A stretch of DNA of 64,000 nucleotides from Litchfieldia alkalitelluris (GTDB lineage Bacteria > Bacillota > Bacilli > Bacillales > Bacillaceae_L): positions 3,732,696 to 3,796,695 of the forward strand of contig NZ_KV917374.1 of the NCBI RefSeq assembly GCF_002019645.1. Direction: 5' to 3'. The notes below the pieces were generated by a model, which saw only the letters and a list, made by a program, of their open reading frames with translations, had not been told where the DNA came from and made no database searches. Both the position numbers and the translations under genes were made by a program. Position 1 is the stretch's first letter; each line of letters starts with the position of its first letter. This document shows, one piece after another, positions 51,289-61,524 of the stretch.

Positions 51289-54200
51289 TTAACAGTGCTG
51301 ATTTGATTTGAATGTTTGTATTTCATTCGCAAGTTTTTCTATTTTTTGCATTAGTTGAACCTTAAATTCAGGGTTGACCTCAATATCATATAATCCTTGC
51401 TCTTCATCTCGTAATAAAAATAACTTCATTCCATTTATTTGTTTACCTGTTTTCTGTTCATAAGCTAATTTATAAAGATAAAGCTGTGGTTTATAGTAAC
51501 TAATAAGATCTTCTAAATTATCGTTGATTCGATTGGTTTTTAGGTCTATTACATACAAGTCACCATCGATGTCTACGACTTTATCTATTTCTCCAATAAT
51601 AATGATATGTTCCATTTCTAATTCAAATCCCCATTCATTCTCTATGCTTGTTCCCAAATTTTTTGAGATGTAGGAATCAATAAGAGGATCCAATTGTGTT
51701 AAATAGTTTTCCTTGTCACGATCAACAAGTAAAAGAGCATTGTCATATGCTTCATTTCTTTGTAAGCCTTGGTCTAATAGTTCGCAAACCTTATGAACGA
51801 GAGTACCTAGTAATAATGGATCAATACCGTTTGCTCTCTTTGCCCACCATTTTGTCTCCTCTTGAGGAAGTTCTTCTTCCATTGGCTCGATTTTGAGGAT
51901 ATACCTATAATAATGCTCAGTCGGGTCTTGTAAATATGTTAAAATTTCTGATACCGAAAGATATATTGGAATCCGTCTTTCTACCTTTTTTGTAGGTCCT
52001 GAGTAAATTTCAAATTCTTGACCAACTGGATCTTGTTCCTCTATTTCATCTTTGATGGTAATCATCTCTAAAAGTTGTTGATTATTCATTAACCCCTCAT
52101 TTAACCAATTTGCCCAAGTATTGCTGGTGTCTTTCTCTTTTGTGGTTAAAATCAAGTAATCTCTTGCCCTTGTTAAGGCAACATATAGTAATCTTTTTGA
52201 CTCTTCTAATTCTTGATTTTTCACATCGGATGATAGCGATGAAAAATCGGGTGTTTCTATTTGTATTTCTTCAGAAAAAAATTCTTCTTTGTCTTCCCAT
52301 TTTAATCTAAGATACATACCCTCTTCTGGATCAAATCTAACTGAACTTTTGTCCGTTTGTAACGATTTAGATAAATTCGGGACGAAGACAACCGGAAACT
52401 CTAGCCCCTTTGAGCCATGGATCGTCATAATCGAAAGAGTTTCTCCTCCCACTCTTTCAACATCCGCATCACCTTCTCTATCTTTAGAGGCACTTTTTAA
52501 AATACTCAATTTAGTAAGCATTTCTTCTAATGAAGGTGTATTCATATCCACCAACTGATCAATGAGCTTTTCAACATTTCGAACCTGATGTAATCCATTT
52601 TTATTCATTAAGAATAAATACTTTAAGCCACTCTCTTCAAAGATCTGTTTAAGTTTTTCTTCTACTGAACCTGTTAGCATAAATGGAACAAACCGCTTAC
52701 ACATTTTAACAAACTTTTGCAAGCCCATTTTCACCTTAGAATTCAGCGTTGTTTCATCTAGAAATCCTTCCTCATAAAGAAAGTTTCCTAACTGATATGG
52801 ATCTTTGACTAAAGCATGAATATCCAAAAGATCTTCCACTGTCAAACCAATTAATGGACCTCGAAGCATCGCAATAATATGAAGTGGCTCAAATGGACGG
52901 TTAATCCAATTTAAAAGTGATGTCATTTCAACAATCTCGTTTCGGTCATAAAAACCGACCCCACTGTGGACTGAATAAGGAACTTGATACTTATTGAAGG
53001 CACGTTCAAGCCTGCTCAAGCTTGCCCTTGAGGGAATTAACACGGCAATATCTGACCATAAAACAGGTCTCCATTCTCTTGAATCTTTATCAAAAATTAA
53101 TGTTTTATTCTTCCACAGTTCTACTGCTCTTCTTGCGATCATCATATATTGATTACGATCTTCTGTTTCATCATGTTGCTCACTAACTTTAATATATTCA
53201 ACACGCTTATCCAACTCTGTTACGGAATTTCGATTCGGTATTAATGGTGTATACTCTGTTTTATAAATAGGTGTAGACTCGTTTAACTTATAGCCCATCA
53301 TATGATTTTGTTCAAAGAGTTGATTAATAAATTCGATGATACTGCCACACGTTCGATAATTAATATTCATATCAATAAACCGGGCGTTACTTTTCTCTTT
53401 TGATTCTTTAATCTTTTGGTTAATTAAACGGACATCAGCACCCCTAAACCGGTAGATTGATTGCTTGCCATCACCGACAATAAAAGTATATTCAGGCCTT
53501 ATTTTATCAAGCATGCTCAATTGAAGCTGATTTGTATCCTGAAATTCATCAATCATAAAATGCTTATATTTTTCCTGATAAAAGGTAGATAAATCTTTAT
53601 TAGTTAATAAACTCACTGATTTTTGTTGGAGATCCGAAAAATCTAATAAAGCTTGCTCTCTTTTTTTGAACTCATATTCTAAAGAAAATTCCTCAAGTAG
53701 CTGCCCAAACTCAAACGAAAAACTTTCAATAAAGATCAGATTTTCTCGAGAAGCGCATGAACAAAAATCTCTAACTTCTACCCACTGCTCCAACAATTCG
53801 TAAAATGGTTGGCATTGCTTTTTGATCGTCGCATGTGGAGCTTTCTTTATTTTTATAAGTGCTTTATAAACATCCTCAAAAAAGCCTATTTGATATTCAG
53901 GATAACAATCTACTACTTCTTTTAAATCACTGTACGGCTCAGTAGTTGTTTTAGTAAATTTACTACTATCATGATCTTCTGCATAAAAATTTACTATTTT
54001 TCCATACAGCTCTTCTATGCTTCCATTTCGTTTTAAAATCCATTGCTTTACCTTGTCTGAAGTAAGTAAATGAATTTTTTTATGATCATTGAACTCAAAT
54101 TCTCTCATCTTTTCATAAAGACTAACGACTGCATCCTTGATTTGGTACTCTTCCATTGCTTTGAATACATGTGGCCATTTTTGTTCGTCGACTGCTTGCT

Positions 54201-54648
54201 CAATCATTTGTGATAACACTTCATGTTTCAATAAAAATGATCCACTTTCATCCAATACTTTCATGTCAGGGAAAAGTTCTGCTTCAAATGAGTGTTCTGA
54301 GAGAATTCGCTGACAAAAACTATGAAAGGTTGATATAATTGCTCCTTCTAATAACTCCATTTGTTTTAGCCAGAAATTCTTTGAATCGTGATCCTCAGCT
54401 TGAAGCCTTTTATTTTCAAGGTTATGTCTAATGCGGTCTCGCATTTCTAGCGCCGCATCTTCTGTAAATGTAAGTGCTACAATTTCATCAACGGAAGCGC
54501 CAATGTTCTCACCTTTTAGTTTTTGTTCACACAAGTATATATATCTCTCAGTTAATACTTTTGTTTTTCCTGATCCAGCACCGGCTGAGATGACAATTAG
54601 CTTTTCTGTACCAAATATCGCTTGTTTTTGTTCAGTATTAAAATTCAT
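51289..54648 (-). CDS. AddA-like helicase-nuclease (UvrD superfamily)
   Basis: 1119 residues, about 110 shorter than canonical Bacillus AddA. Walker A AGAGSGKT (22-29), motif II MIDEFQDTNQ (about 375), GDGKQSIYRFRG, motif IV/V SIMTIHGSKGLEFP and LLYVALTRARDYL. The C-terminal RecB-like nuclease shows the ExIDxV...DLKT pattern (GEIDKVVDIDG, YVIDLKTNR). It unwinds DNA ends and cuts one strand. It overlaps the AddB-like gene by 11 bp. The pair looks like a divergent paralogue of AddAB; canonical addAB probably lies elsewhere. Confidence 0.88.
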   Translation of the reverse strand: MNFNTEQKQAIFGTEKLIVISAGAGSGKTKVLTERYIYLCEQKLKGENIGASVDEIVALTFTEDAALEMRDRIRHNLENKRLQAEDHDSKNFWLKQMELLEGAIISTFHSFCQRILSEHSFEAELFPDMKVLDESGSFLLKHEVLSQMIEQAVDEQKWPHVFKAMEEYQIKDAVVSLYEKMREFEFNDHKKIHLLTSDKVKQWILKRNGSIEELYGKIVNFYAEDHDSSKFTKTTTEPYSDLKEVVDCYPEYQIGFFEDVYKALIKIKKAPHATIKKQCQPFYELLEQWVEVRDFCSCASRENLIFIESFSFEFGQLLEEFSLEYEFKKREQALLDFSDLQQKSVSLLTNKDLSTFYQEKYKHFMIDEFQDTNQLQLSMLDKIRPEYTFIVGDGKQSIYRFRGADVRLINQKIKESKEKSNARFIDMNINYRTCGSIIEFINQLFEQNHMMGYKLNESTPIYKTEYTPLIPNRNSVTELDKRVEYIKVSEQHDETEDRNQYMMIARRAVELWKNKTLIFDKDSREWRPVLWSDIAVLIPSRASLSRLERAFNKYQVPYSVHSGVGFYDRNEIVEMTSLLNWINRPFEPLHIIAMLRGPLIGLTVEDLLDIHALVKDPYQLGNFLYEEGFLDETTLNSKVKMGLQKFVKMCKRFVPFMLTGSVEEKLKQIFEESGLKYLFLMNKNGLHQVRNVEKLIDQLVDMNTPSLEEMLTKLSILKSASKDREGDADVERVGGETLSIMTIHGSKGLEFPVVFVPNLSKSLQTDKSSVRFDPEEGMYLRLKWEDKEEFFSEEIQIETPDFSSLSSDVKNQELEESKRLLYVALTRARDYLILTTKEKDTSNTWANWLNEGLMNNQQLLEMITIKDEIEEQDPVGQEFEIYSGPTKKVERRIPIYLSVSEILTYLQDPTEHYYRYILKIEPMEEELPQEETKWWAKRANGIDPLLLGTLVHKVCELLDQGLQRNEAYDNALLLVDRDKENYLTQLDPLIDSYISKNLGTSIENEWGFELEMEHIIIIGEIDKVVDIDGDLYVIDLKTNRINDNLEDLISYYKPQLYLYKLAYEQKTGKQINGMKLFLLRDEEQGLYDIEVNPEFKVQLMQKIEKLANEIQTFKSNQHC

Positions 54649-57559
54649 GTGTTTCCCCCGCTTCGTCTAGCAACTCCGTACTAATCCGACAAGTTACTTT
54701 ATATAAGCAATATTTACAGGCGGTTTGTGATGCTGGCCTTACTGAGAAGTCGCTATGTACACCCTCCCAAAGTTGTTCTACTATTTCATCTAGCTTATAG
54801 TTTTGCTTTAATGTAACAGCATCTATTGATTCGATATGCGTTTGAAATCTTGGCTCAAATCTCACTTTTTGGTCTTTATCTTTCCACACTGTATTTTTTT
54901 TCCTAACATGTGGCTCCTTCATGGAAATATAGCCTCCGCCAATTGGTTGCAAAGGTTTTACACTACTACTATCTTTATACCTTCCATGTGCGAATTCTTT
55001 CTCGACAGCAATCATATACAAAGGAATTTGCAGGGTTAATCCTTTAGGAACTTCAGTGGTAAAATCCAATCGTTTTGGACTGGTTTTATAATCATAGATA
55101 ACAAAACCATGTTCATCGATATCGAGTCGATCAATTTTCCCTCTCAAAGTTAAGACGTCACCTGTTGCTAATGGGAAATTCAATTCCACTGATTCTTCCA
55201 ATCTAAAGATTCTCATACTCTTTAACTCAGGATTGGCCCAAAATCTTATTTTCTCAGCAGCAAGCCACTTTCGTAATTTATAATTCCAGTCTTCTTTCTC
55301 TCGATTGAGTTGCTTCTGAGGAACTTCAGGGTGTGATTGTTGAATAGAGAGCCATTCTTCTTCAAAGATTTCCTGAAGGATTCGATCTTCATCTCCTTCG
55401 AAAAAATGCTGAACACGTTCAAACTCAATATGACGAACATCTTTATAGAATCTCTCAATAATTTTATGAATCATAGTACCTAACAATCGATGGTCTAGTC
55501 TATTCTGCTCCTTTAAGGGTTCTGGTATCTTTAAAACGTGCTCCATGGCATATTTAAAAGAGCATTCAGCATATCGTTCAAGCTTAGTAATTGCTAACTC
55601 AAACTGTTTTAAAGCATCCTTCCATTTATCAGAGAGGGCTTCTTCACCTTTTTTCAATGTTTCCACATTGACTTTCAAATGCATTAAATGACCAGGAAGG
55701 TCTACCTGAAATCCTGCTCCTAAGTGATATACTAATTTCTCTTCGTACTCCTTTTCAGATTCAAACGAGTCTTTAGCCATTCTATTCATATAGCTATAAT
55801 CCCAGTTAACATGATTTATTGTTGAATCCAACATAAAGATAGATGGAAGGTCTGGTTGATGGTGATTCATTCCTTTAACATATGAAAACGACACCTTTTC
55901 AGAAACATAATCTAGCTGCTTTAGTAACGTTTCATCTTTTTTCATAAAATAGCTTGAGGTTGGTAATGGAAAGGGGAGTTCATATTCCTTCAAATACTCT
56001 TCCTGAAAATAGCCGCCAAGACTGATTTTTCTAGGAATGATCCCTTCATTTACCCCTAAGACAAAGAGAGATTTCCCTGAAAACAAAGAAGCATCCTGAA
56101 GAGGAAGAATAGTTATACCATCGCTTGGTCCTCTTTCTATGAAAAGTTCTTTTTTTCCAATCAACTTTAATAACCACTCGGAAAACCCTAATACTGAAAG
56201 CTCTAAATCCAGTAATCCCTTTCCTTCTATCTCCGTCTTTTGCGACTCAATCATCTCTTCAATCAGTAAAATCGTTCTAAATTCAATTGCTGCCTGGTAA
56301 TGGTTCTGAATCAGCGTTCTGTCCTTAAGTAATTCCTGATAATACGATTTTAGTGGCAAGGTTGCTAAAAATGTTTGAAGTTCAACGAGATATTCCCCTA
56401 TTTTACGATGTGAATATAATACTTCTTCAAAAGATTTCAGTTCACTAAACAGTTTGCTTACATTAGAAGCTTCTATTTCACCGTCTTTAAGAAATTTAAA
56501 CTTTATTTCACTAAACTCTTCATTACTAATAAAATAAAGCCCACTAAGTTGATCTAACAGAGGTACTTGATCCCATTTTGAAGCTTGTGCACCTTCTCTA
56601 GTTAGAAGCGTACGTAAAAATTGATAGAAATTCGTTTGATCAACCGAAAGCTTCTTCGGCTTTTTTACAGGGATATTTTTTAATTTTGAAATTCTTACTA
56701 GTTCTTCGAGATAATTGGCTTCATTACAGAGGATGATACCGTACTGATCATAACGCCCTTCCCCTTTTTCTAAAGTCACCTGATCTAATACACCATGAAT
56801 TTCTTCTTCTATCGACATTGCCGCAATGAGGCTTTTTGACAAAACCTTTTGAATTGATTTATCTTTTTCCATTCCACTCTGTAAAATAAAGCCAAGGTTC
56901 TCTAATGTATGAATTGTCTGTTGCGTTAAATTAGTGTCTAAGTCTGGCATATAGATGGTCATTGGTATTTGTTTTTCAATTAGGAATTTAATGAATACAT
57001 ACTGAAGAGGTGAGAAATCAACAAATCCATCAATCACTACGTGTGTACTTGGTAAGGTACTAGCATGTATAATGGATTGAAAAATTTGAGTTTCGGAATC
57101 AAACAAATGGTGTTTATTTATATATAGTTCTTCATAGTGAGTAAATAAATCTTTTAGAGGCAAAAGTGTTGTGGGTAGATCATTGATTGTAAGCCCCAGT
57201 CGTTTTAACTGTCCATATGTATCACTAAATGCCTTTGCTTTTAAACGTCTTTCATTATCACTCAATAAGATTGAATCATGATTTTGAAGAATTAGTTGTT
57301 GAAACAAAAGTACTCGTTCATCGTCTGTTATCGATTGGTAGTTTACATTGTTTTTAACTAACAAATGTGTCGCAAGATCATCAAAGGTTTGAAATGTAAT
57401 TCCAGGTTGTCTATTTCTTGCAGTTTGAAGCCACTTTTGTGAAGGGAGGATATAATGGATCTTATCATCTATATTTCGTTGAAAATCAAACCAGTATGTT
57501 AGTCGTTCTGAAGATGCTGTCTGGTGAATGGAAGATGTAATAATTTGATGAACATTCAT
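54638..57559 (-). CDS. AddB-like iron-sulfur nuclease subunit
   Basis: 973 residues, well short of the about 1160 of canonical AddB. The N terminus (MNVHQIITSSIHQTASSERL) has no Walker A GxxxxGKT, which AddB normally carries. The C-terminal nuclease is intact: GKIDRLDIDEHG and VIYDYKTSPK. The iron-sulfur cysteines are present as C666 (ERYAECSFKY) and C948-x2-C951-x5-C957 (ACKYCLYKVTC). It should pair with the AddA-like subunit at DNA ends, but without ATP binding in AddB. Chi-recognition residues cannot be judged. Confidence 0.85.
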   Translation of the reverse strand: MNVHQIITSSIHQTASSERLTYWFDFQRNIDDKIHYILPSQKWLQTARNRQPGITFQTFDDLATHLLVKNNVNYQSITDDERVLLFQQLILQNHDSILLSDNERRLKAKAFSDTYGQLKRLGLTINDLPTTLLPLKDLFTHYEELYINKHHLFDSETQIFQSIIHASTLPSTHVVIDGFVDFSPLQYVFIKFLIEKQIPMTIYMPDLDTNLTQQTIHTLENLGFILQSGMEKDKSIQKVLSKSLIAAMSIEEEIHGVLDQVTLEKGEGRYDQYGIILCNEANYLEELVRISKLKNIPVKKPKKLSVDQTNFYQFLRTLLTREGAQASKWDQVPLLDQLSGLYFISNEEFSEIKFKFLKDGEIEASNVSKLFSELKSFEEVLYSHRKIGEYLVELQTFLATLPLKSYYQELLKDRTLIQNHYQAAIEFRTILLIEEMIESQKTEIEGKGLLDLELSVLGFSEWLLKLIGKKELFIERGPSDGITILPLQDASLFSGKSLFVLGVNEGIIPRKISLGGYFQEEYLKEYELPFPLPTSSYFMKKDETLLKQLDYVSEKVSFSYVKGMNHHQPDLPSIFMLDSTINHVNWDYSYMNRMAKDSFESEKEYEEKLVYHLGAGFQVDLPGHLMHLKVNVETLKKGEEALSDKWKDALKQFELAITKLERYAECSFKYAMEHVLKIPEPLKEQNRLDHRLLGTMIHKIIERFYKDVRHIEFERVQHFFEGDEDRILQEIFEEEWLSIQQSHPEVPQKQLNREKEDWNYKLRKWLAAEKIRFWANPELKSMRIFRLEESVELNFPLATGDVLTLRGKIDRLDIDEHGFVIYDYKTSPKRLDFTTEVPKGLTLQIPLYMIAVEKEFAHGRYKDSSSVKPLQPIGGGYISMKEPHVRKKNTVWKDKDQKVRFEPRFQTHIESIDAVTLKQNYKLDEIVEQLWEGVHSDFSVRPASQTACKYCLYKVTCRISTELLDEAGETHEF

Positions 57560-57645
57560 GCTTTCACCTCTAGTCCTTTTTTCTTATGGTAGCATATTTT
57601 GTTGGGATTTGGATAATTCTTGCAGAGTTTCTTTTTTAAAAAAGT

Positions 57646-57757
57646 TCTACCCTGAAAAGAGAAAAGCGGAAGGCGCTCGTTCCACACTGTGGAATAAACA
57701 TTTTCATTCTCGCATAGTGCGAAATACTTTTCAGCATAAAATTCTACCCTGAAAATC
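57646..57757 (+). repeat. Deleted remnant of the GC-rich repeat
   Basis: TTCTACCCTGAAAA at the left, a GC-rich GAAAAGCGGAAGGCGCTCG replacing most of the core, then TTCCACACTGTGGA, TTTTCATTCTCGCATAGTGCGAAATA (a hairpin) and again TCTACCCTGAAAATCAG. The same motif at both ends suggests the element is bounded by direct repeats of TCTACCCTGAAAA. Confidence 0.7.
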
Positions 57758-57793
57758 AGTTTCAATACGTCTGGGCAACTTCCTCAAAGTAGG

Positions 57794-58170
57794 CCTATGA
57801 TTCAATTTCTCCTTGTTTTCGCGACGGGAACTAAATTATAGAAGCTTATGATTTACTTTCTCCTTGTTTTTGCCTCAGCAACTGAATCATAGAGAGCCTA
57901 TGATTCACTTTCTCCTTGTTTTTGCGACGGGAACTAAATCATAGAGAGCCTATGATTCACTTTCTCCTTGTTTTCCCCCCGCCAACTAAATCATAGAGAG
58001 CCTTTGATTTACTTTCTCCCTGTTTTCGCCTCATCAACTGAATCATAGAGAGCCTTTGATTTACTTTCTCCTTGTTTTTTCCTCAGCAACTGAATCATAG
58101 AGAGCCTATGATTCACTTTCTCCTTGTTTCCCCACCTGCCAACTGAATCATAGTGGGCCTATGATCATGT
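57794..58170. repeat. Tandem array, seven 52-bp units with junction hairpins
   Basis: Units start at about 57794, 57845, 57897, 57949, 58001, 58053 and 58105, with a partial eighth at 58158. Period 51-53. Each reads CCTATGATTCACTTTCTCC, TTGTTTTTGCGACGGGAAC, TAAATCATAGAG with small variation. At junctions TGAATCATAG-agagc-CTATGATTCA makes a 10-bp stem and 5-nt loop. Middle segments alternate between a GCGACGGGAAC and a GCCTCAGCAAC form. No gene lies in 57560-58303. Confidence 0.85.
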
Positions 58171-58266
58171 GGCTTTCAACGAGACAGTTCGAGAGCATCC
58201 TTTTCTAAGGTCCACAACCTTTTATTACCTTTGGGATCAACGTGTTTGGATTACAAAATAAAAAAA

Positions 58267-58290
58267 CAACCTTATGAACTCTTAAGGCTG
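58267..58290 (-). terminator. Terminator of the lipoprotein gene
   Basis: Minus strand CAGCCTTAAGAG-ttcat-AAGGTTGTTTTTTT; 14 bp after the stop codon. Confidence 0.75.
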
Positions 58291-58303
58291 TAGAGGCAAA
58301 GAA

Positions 58304-58768
58304 CTATTTTACTTCAAGAAGAAAGGTGTAGGAAACTTCATTGTTTCCCCAACGAGAAAGAATTTCATATACATATTGACCCTTTTCCACTGGTGCTTTC
58401 ATTTGATTGTTTTTTAAGATAATCTCTTGATCTCGTTCATCTTCATTCCAGAGATAAGCAATGAGTGTTGAATCCTTAATATCCGTCGTTATTTCAATGA
58501 TATCTCCGCTTCCAACAAGAATGGGAGATATAGTTTCAGCTATTTGGTTTGGACTTGCCGCATCTGTTGTCGTCACCTCAGTACTAAGACCAACTTTCCT
58601 CTCAATATGAAAACCACCCGTATGTAAGGTCTCTTTTTTCTCATTCGTTTCGATATACCCCTGTGGAATTTCAAAAGAAGATCCCTCAAGAGAACTCGAA
58701 TGGAACAAAGAGCAACCAGTAGATAAAATAATTAGTATGAAGGAAAATAAAAGTACATGAATTCTCAT
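58304..58768 (-). CDS. Lipoprotein of unknown function
   Basis: 154 residues with a lipoprotein signal peptide ending LSTGC (Cys about 19). The mature part is beta-rich with several Thr/Ser and Asp/Glu runs (TTDAASPNQIAETISPIL; GQYVYEILSRWGNNEVSYTFLLEV). The AGGAGG site precedes the ATG. Monocistronic, adjacent to the tandem repeat array. Not recognised beyond resemblance to small Bacillus surface lipoproteins. Confidence 0.75.
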   Translation of the reverse strand: MRIHVLLFSFILIILSTGCSLFHSSSLEGSSFEIPQGYIETNEKKETLHTGGFHIERKVGLSTEVTTTDAASPNQIAETISPILVGSGDIIEITTDIKDSTLIAYLWNEDERDQEIILKNNQMKAPVEKGQYVYEILSRWGNNEVSYTFLLEVK

Positions 58769-58999
58769 AATAAACGCCTCCTTTCTACTATAGACGTATA
58801 CAGCGTCAGTTGGTTACAGTTTTGGCTTAGTTATTTTAGTCAGGAAATTCAACTTAGTATAAGTCTATCTAAGTATTGAAATATCAATTTCTGTTTCTAT
58901 TCTAAATTGAACTACTTTATTATCCCTTAGCTTTTACAAGCTTACTTGCTAAGACCATCATCATGATAATCCAATTTTAAATAAAGTCTTGATCTTTGC

Positions 59000-59005
59000 T
59001 ATAAT
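59000..59005 (+). promoter_or_regulatory. -10 box of lytS
   Basis: Perfect TATAAT 32 bp before the lytS start codon; no good -35 at 17 bp, suggesting an activated or weak promoter. Confidence 0.4.
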
Positions 59006-59037
59006 TACATTATCACTTAAAATTAGGAGCGAACTGC

Positions 59038-60756
59038 ATGTTTGAACTAATGTTTACAATGCTTGAGCGATTAGGGATCATTGTATCAATCGCATTTATT
59101 TTAACTAGGCTGCGGTTTTTTAGGGATATGATTCAACAAGATGAAATCACAAGAAAACAACAATATAGTGCTATTATCTTTTTTGGATTTTTTGGAATTA
59201 TTGGAACCTACTCAGGATTAGCATTTAGTACAGATTCCCTTCAATTTGATCGGCTTACATATGATCTCACACAAGAGGAAGCATTAGCGAACTCACGGGT
59301 GATTGGTGTTGTTATTGGAGGATTACTTGGTGGCTACAAGGTAGGAATTGGAGCTGGGCTAATTGCTGGTATTCACCGTTTCTCACTTGGAGGCTTCACA
59401 GATTTAGCATGTGGTCTTTCAGCGATTGTCGCTGGACTTATTGCTGGATTTTTTCATAAAAAAAATAAACACGTCACCCTCTCTTCCGCTTTTCTCATCG
59501 GCGCCTTAACTGAAGCTGTTCAAATGCTTATTATTCTCTTTGTTGCTAAGCCATTTGATCAGGCTTTAACCTTAGTTGAGAATATTGGAATTCCAATGAT
59601 TATTGCCAACGGGATAGGCTCTGCACTATTTTTAATGATCATCCGCAACTTAGTGGGAGAAGAAGAAAAAGCTGGTGCTGTTCAAGCTCAAAAAGCATTA
59701 AGATTAGCTGAATTAACCCTCGCTTATTTAAGGAAAGGCTTAAATTCTGAATCGGCAAAAGAGACTTGTTCCATTATTTTTCGAGAGGTTGAAGCGAGCG
59801 CTGTTGCCATTACAAATAAAGAATTAATTTTAGCACATGTTGGATTAGCAGATGATCATCACAAGGAGCTCACTGATATACAAACAGATGTTACTAAAAA
59901 GGTGATCCAAAGTGGAGAACTTATTATCGCAGGACATAAAGAAATTCATTGTACTAGACCTAACTGTCCTTTAAAATCGGTGGTGATTGCACCATTGAAG
60001 CAACGCGGACAAACCATCGGTACATTAAAGTTTTATTTTAAATCAGAACGAGAGATAACAAATGTTGTGATTCAATTAATTAAGGGACTTAGTTCATTAC
60101 TTAGTAATCAGCTAGATATGGCTGAAGCGGACCGATCTTATCAGCTTGCAAAGGAAGCTGAGATTAAGGCGCTACAAGCACAAATTAGTCCACATTTTCT
60201 ATTTAACTCTTTAAATATTATTGTCTCTCTTATACGAATTGACCAAAACAAGGCAAGGCAGCTATTAATTGCGCTTTCGCATTTTTTAAGACAAAATTTA
60301 GCAGGGACGACTCAGCAGTGGACATCTCTTGAAAATGAATTAAGACATGTTAGAGCATATTTGTCGATTGAAGAGGCTCGGTTTGTTGATAAATTAGCTG
60401 TTTTTTATGATATTGATGATGATCTCTTAAAGGTTAGGATTCCCCCTCTCACATTACAACCAATTGTTGAAAATGCGGTGAAGCACGGAATAAAAGATAA
60501 AGAAAGTGACTGCAAAATTGTCATTTCAATTAAGAAAGATTCAGATAATACATTAGTGACAGTGCAAGACAATGGGAAAGGAATGGAAAAAGAGCAGTTG
60601 GATAAAATCGGACATACTTTCCTTCCATCTGAGAAAAGTACAGGAATTGGTCTCTACAATGTGAACCGGCGGTTGGTTATGATGATTGGAGAGAAATCTG
60701 GTTTGGTAATCGAAAGTCAACCTGAACAAGGAACAACTGTATCCTTCAGAATATAG
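59038..60756 (+). CDS. lytS: LytS-family sensor histidine kinase
   Basis: 572 residues. The 5TM-5TMR-LYT membrane domain occupies about 1-200 (GLAFSTDSLQFD; ANSRVIGVVIGGLLGGYKVGIG), followed by a GAF-like domain (about 215-355) and His_kinase with SPHFLFNSLN (phospho-His about 385). The HATPase N box is NAVKHG and G box DNGKGM. Relatives (LytS, BtsS, YpdA) sense extracellular pyruvate or membrane state. It lies 19 bp before lytT and upstream of cstA, the combination used for pyruvate uptake. Confidence 0.92.
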   Translation: MFELMFTMLERLGIIVSIAFILTRLRFFRDMIQQDEITRKQQYSAIIFFGFFGIIGTYSGLAFSTDSLQFDRLTYDLTQEEALANSRVIGVVIGGLLGGYKVGIGAGLIAGIHRFSLGGFTDLACGLSAIVAGLIAGFFHKKNKHVTLSSAFLIGALTEAVQMLIILFVAKPFDQALTLVENIGIPMIIANGIGSALFLMIIRNLVGEEEKAGAVQAQKALRLAELTLAYLRKGLNSESAKETCSIIFREVEASAVAITNKELILAHVGLADDHHKELTDIQTDVTKKVIQSGELIIAGHKEIHCTRPNCPLKSVVIAPLKQRGQTIGTLKFYFKSEREITNVVIQLIKGLSSLLSNQLDMAEADRSYQLAKEAEIKALQAQISPHFLFNSLNIIVSLIRIDQNKARQLLIALSHFLRQNLAGTTQQWTSLENELRHVRAYLSIEEARFVDKLAVFYDIDDDLLKVRIPPLTLQPIVENAVKHGIKDKESDCKIVISIKKDSDNTLVTVQDNGKGMEKEQLDKIGHTFLPSEKSTGIGLYNVNRRLVMMIGEKSGLVIESQPEQGTTVSFRI

Positions 60757-60775
60757 CGATAAAGGAGGAAGGCAA

Positions 60776-61510
60776 ATGAGTCAGTTAATTAGAGTGCTGA
60801 TTGTTGATGACGAAAGATATAGTCGACAAGAACTCTCTCATTTATTGAGCAATTATGAAAATATTGAGATTATTGGTGAGGCTGAAAATGGTGAACATGC
60901 GATTGTGAAATCAATTCAACTTCAACCAGATGTAGTTTTTTTAGACATTGAAATGCCAAAAATGAATGGGATGGAAACAGCCTCCTCCTTAAAGGAGCTA
61001 AAAAAGACACCTTTACTTGTTTTTGCAACAGCATACCCTAATTTTGCAGTCGAAGCATTTCGCTATGAAGCAGTCGATTATCTAGTAAAACCCTTCGATG
61101 AAACACGATTAGCTGAAACTGTTATAAGATTAAAAAAACTGTTAGAGCCTCAAACTAAAAATGAAATAACTCCTTCCATTAATAAGCTTGCTATTGAAGG
61201 TGATGAAGAAATAACGTATATAAACCCTAGTCAAATTATGTATTTGTACCGCGATGATCGTTTTACGAGAATTGTATTAGATGATCAGGAATTTACAACA
61301 AAGGTAGCATTAAAGGAATTTGAATCAAGATTAAAAGATTTTTCGTTTTTCAGAATCCATAAAAGTTATCTAGTAAACTTACAATACGTAGAACGGTTAA
61401 TTCCTTGGTTTAATGGGGCATATCATTTAGAAATTAAAGGTAAAAAAGAGCTTTTATCAGGAAGTCGTAATTATGTAAAAGCATTACGATCTCGTCTTGA
61501 ATTATCATGA
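60776..61510 (+). CDS. lytT: LytTR-family response regulator
   Basis: 244 residues. N-terminal receiver domain with VDDERYSR, phosphoacceptor Asp in VVFLDIEMPKMNG (about 57) and YLVKPFDE. C-terminal LytTR DNA-binding domain: SQIMYLYRDDRFTRIVL, FFRIHKSYLVNL, ELLSGSRNYVKALR. GGAGG precedes the ATG. It pairs with LytS and is expected to activate the cstA promoter; the LytTR sites upstream of cstA could not be picked out with confidence. Confidence 0.92.
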   Translation: MSQLIRVLIVDDERYSRQELSHLLSNYENIEIIGEAENGEHAIVKSIQLQPDVVFLDIEMPKMNGMETASSLKELKKTPLLVFATAYPNFAVEAFRYEAVDYLVKPFDETRLAETVIRLKKLLEPQTKNEITPSINKLAIEGDEEITYINPSQIMYLYRDDRFTRIVLDDQEFTTKVALKEFESRLKDFSFFRIHKSYLVNLQYVERLIPWFNGAYHLEIKGKKELLSGSRNYVKALRSRLELS

Positions 61511-61524
61511 CATGCATTCTACTG

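Noticed and set aside
57794-58170. CRISPR array
   Set aside because: Palindromes repeat at regular spacing, but the segments between them are conserved rather than unique, and no cas genes are near.
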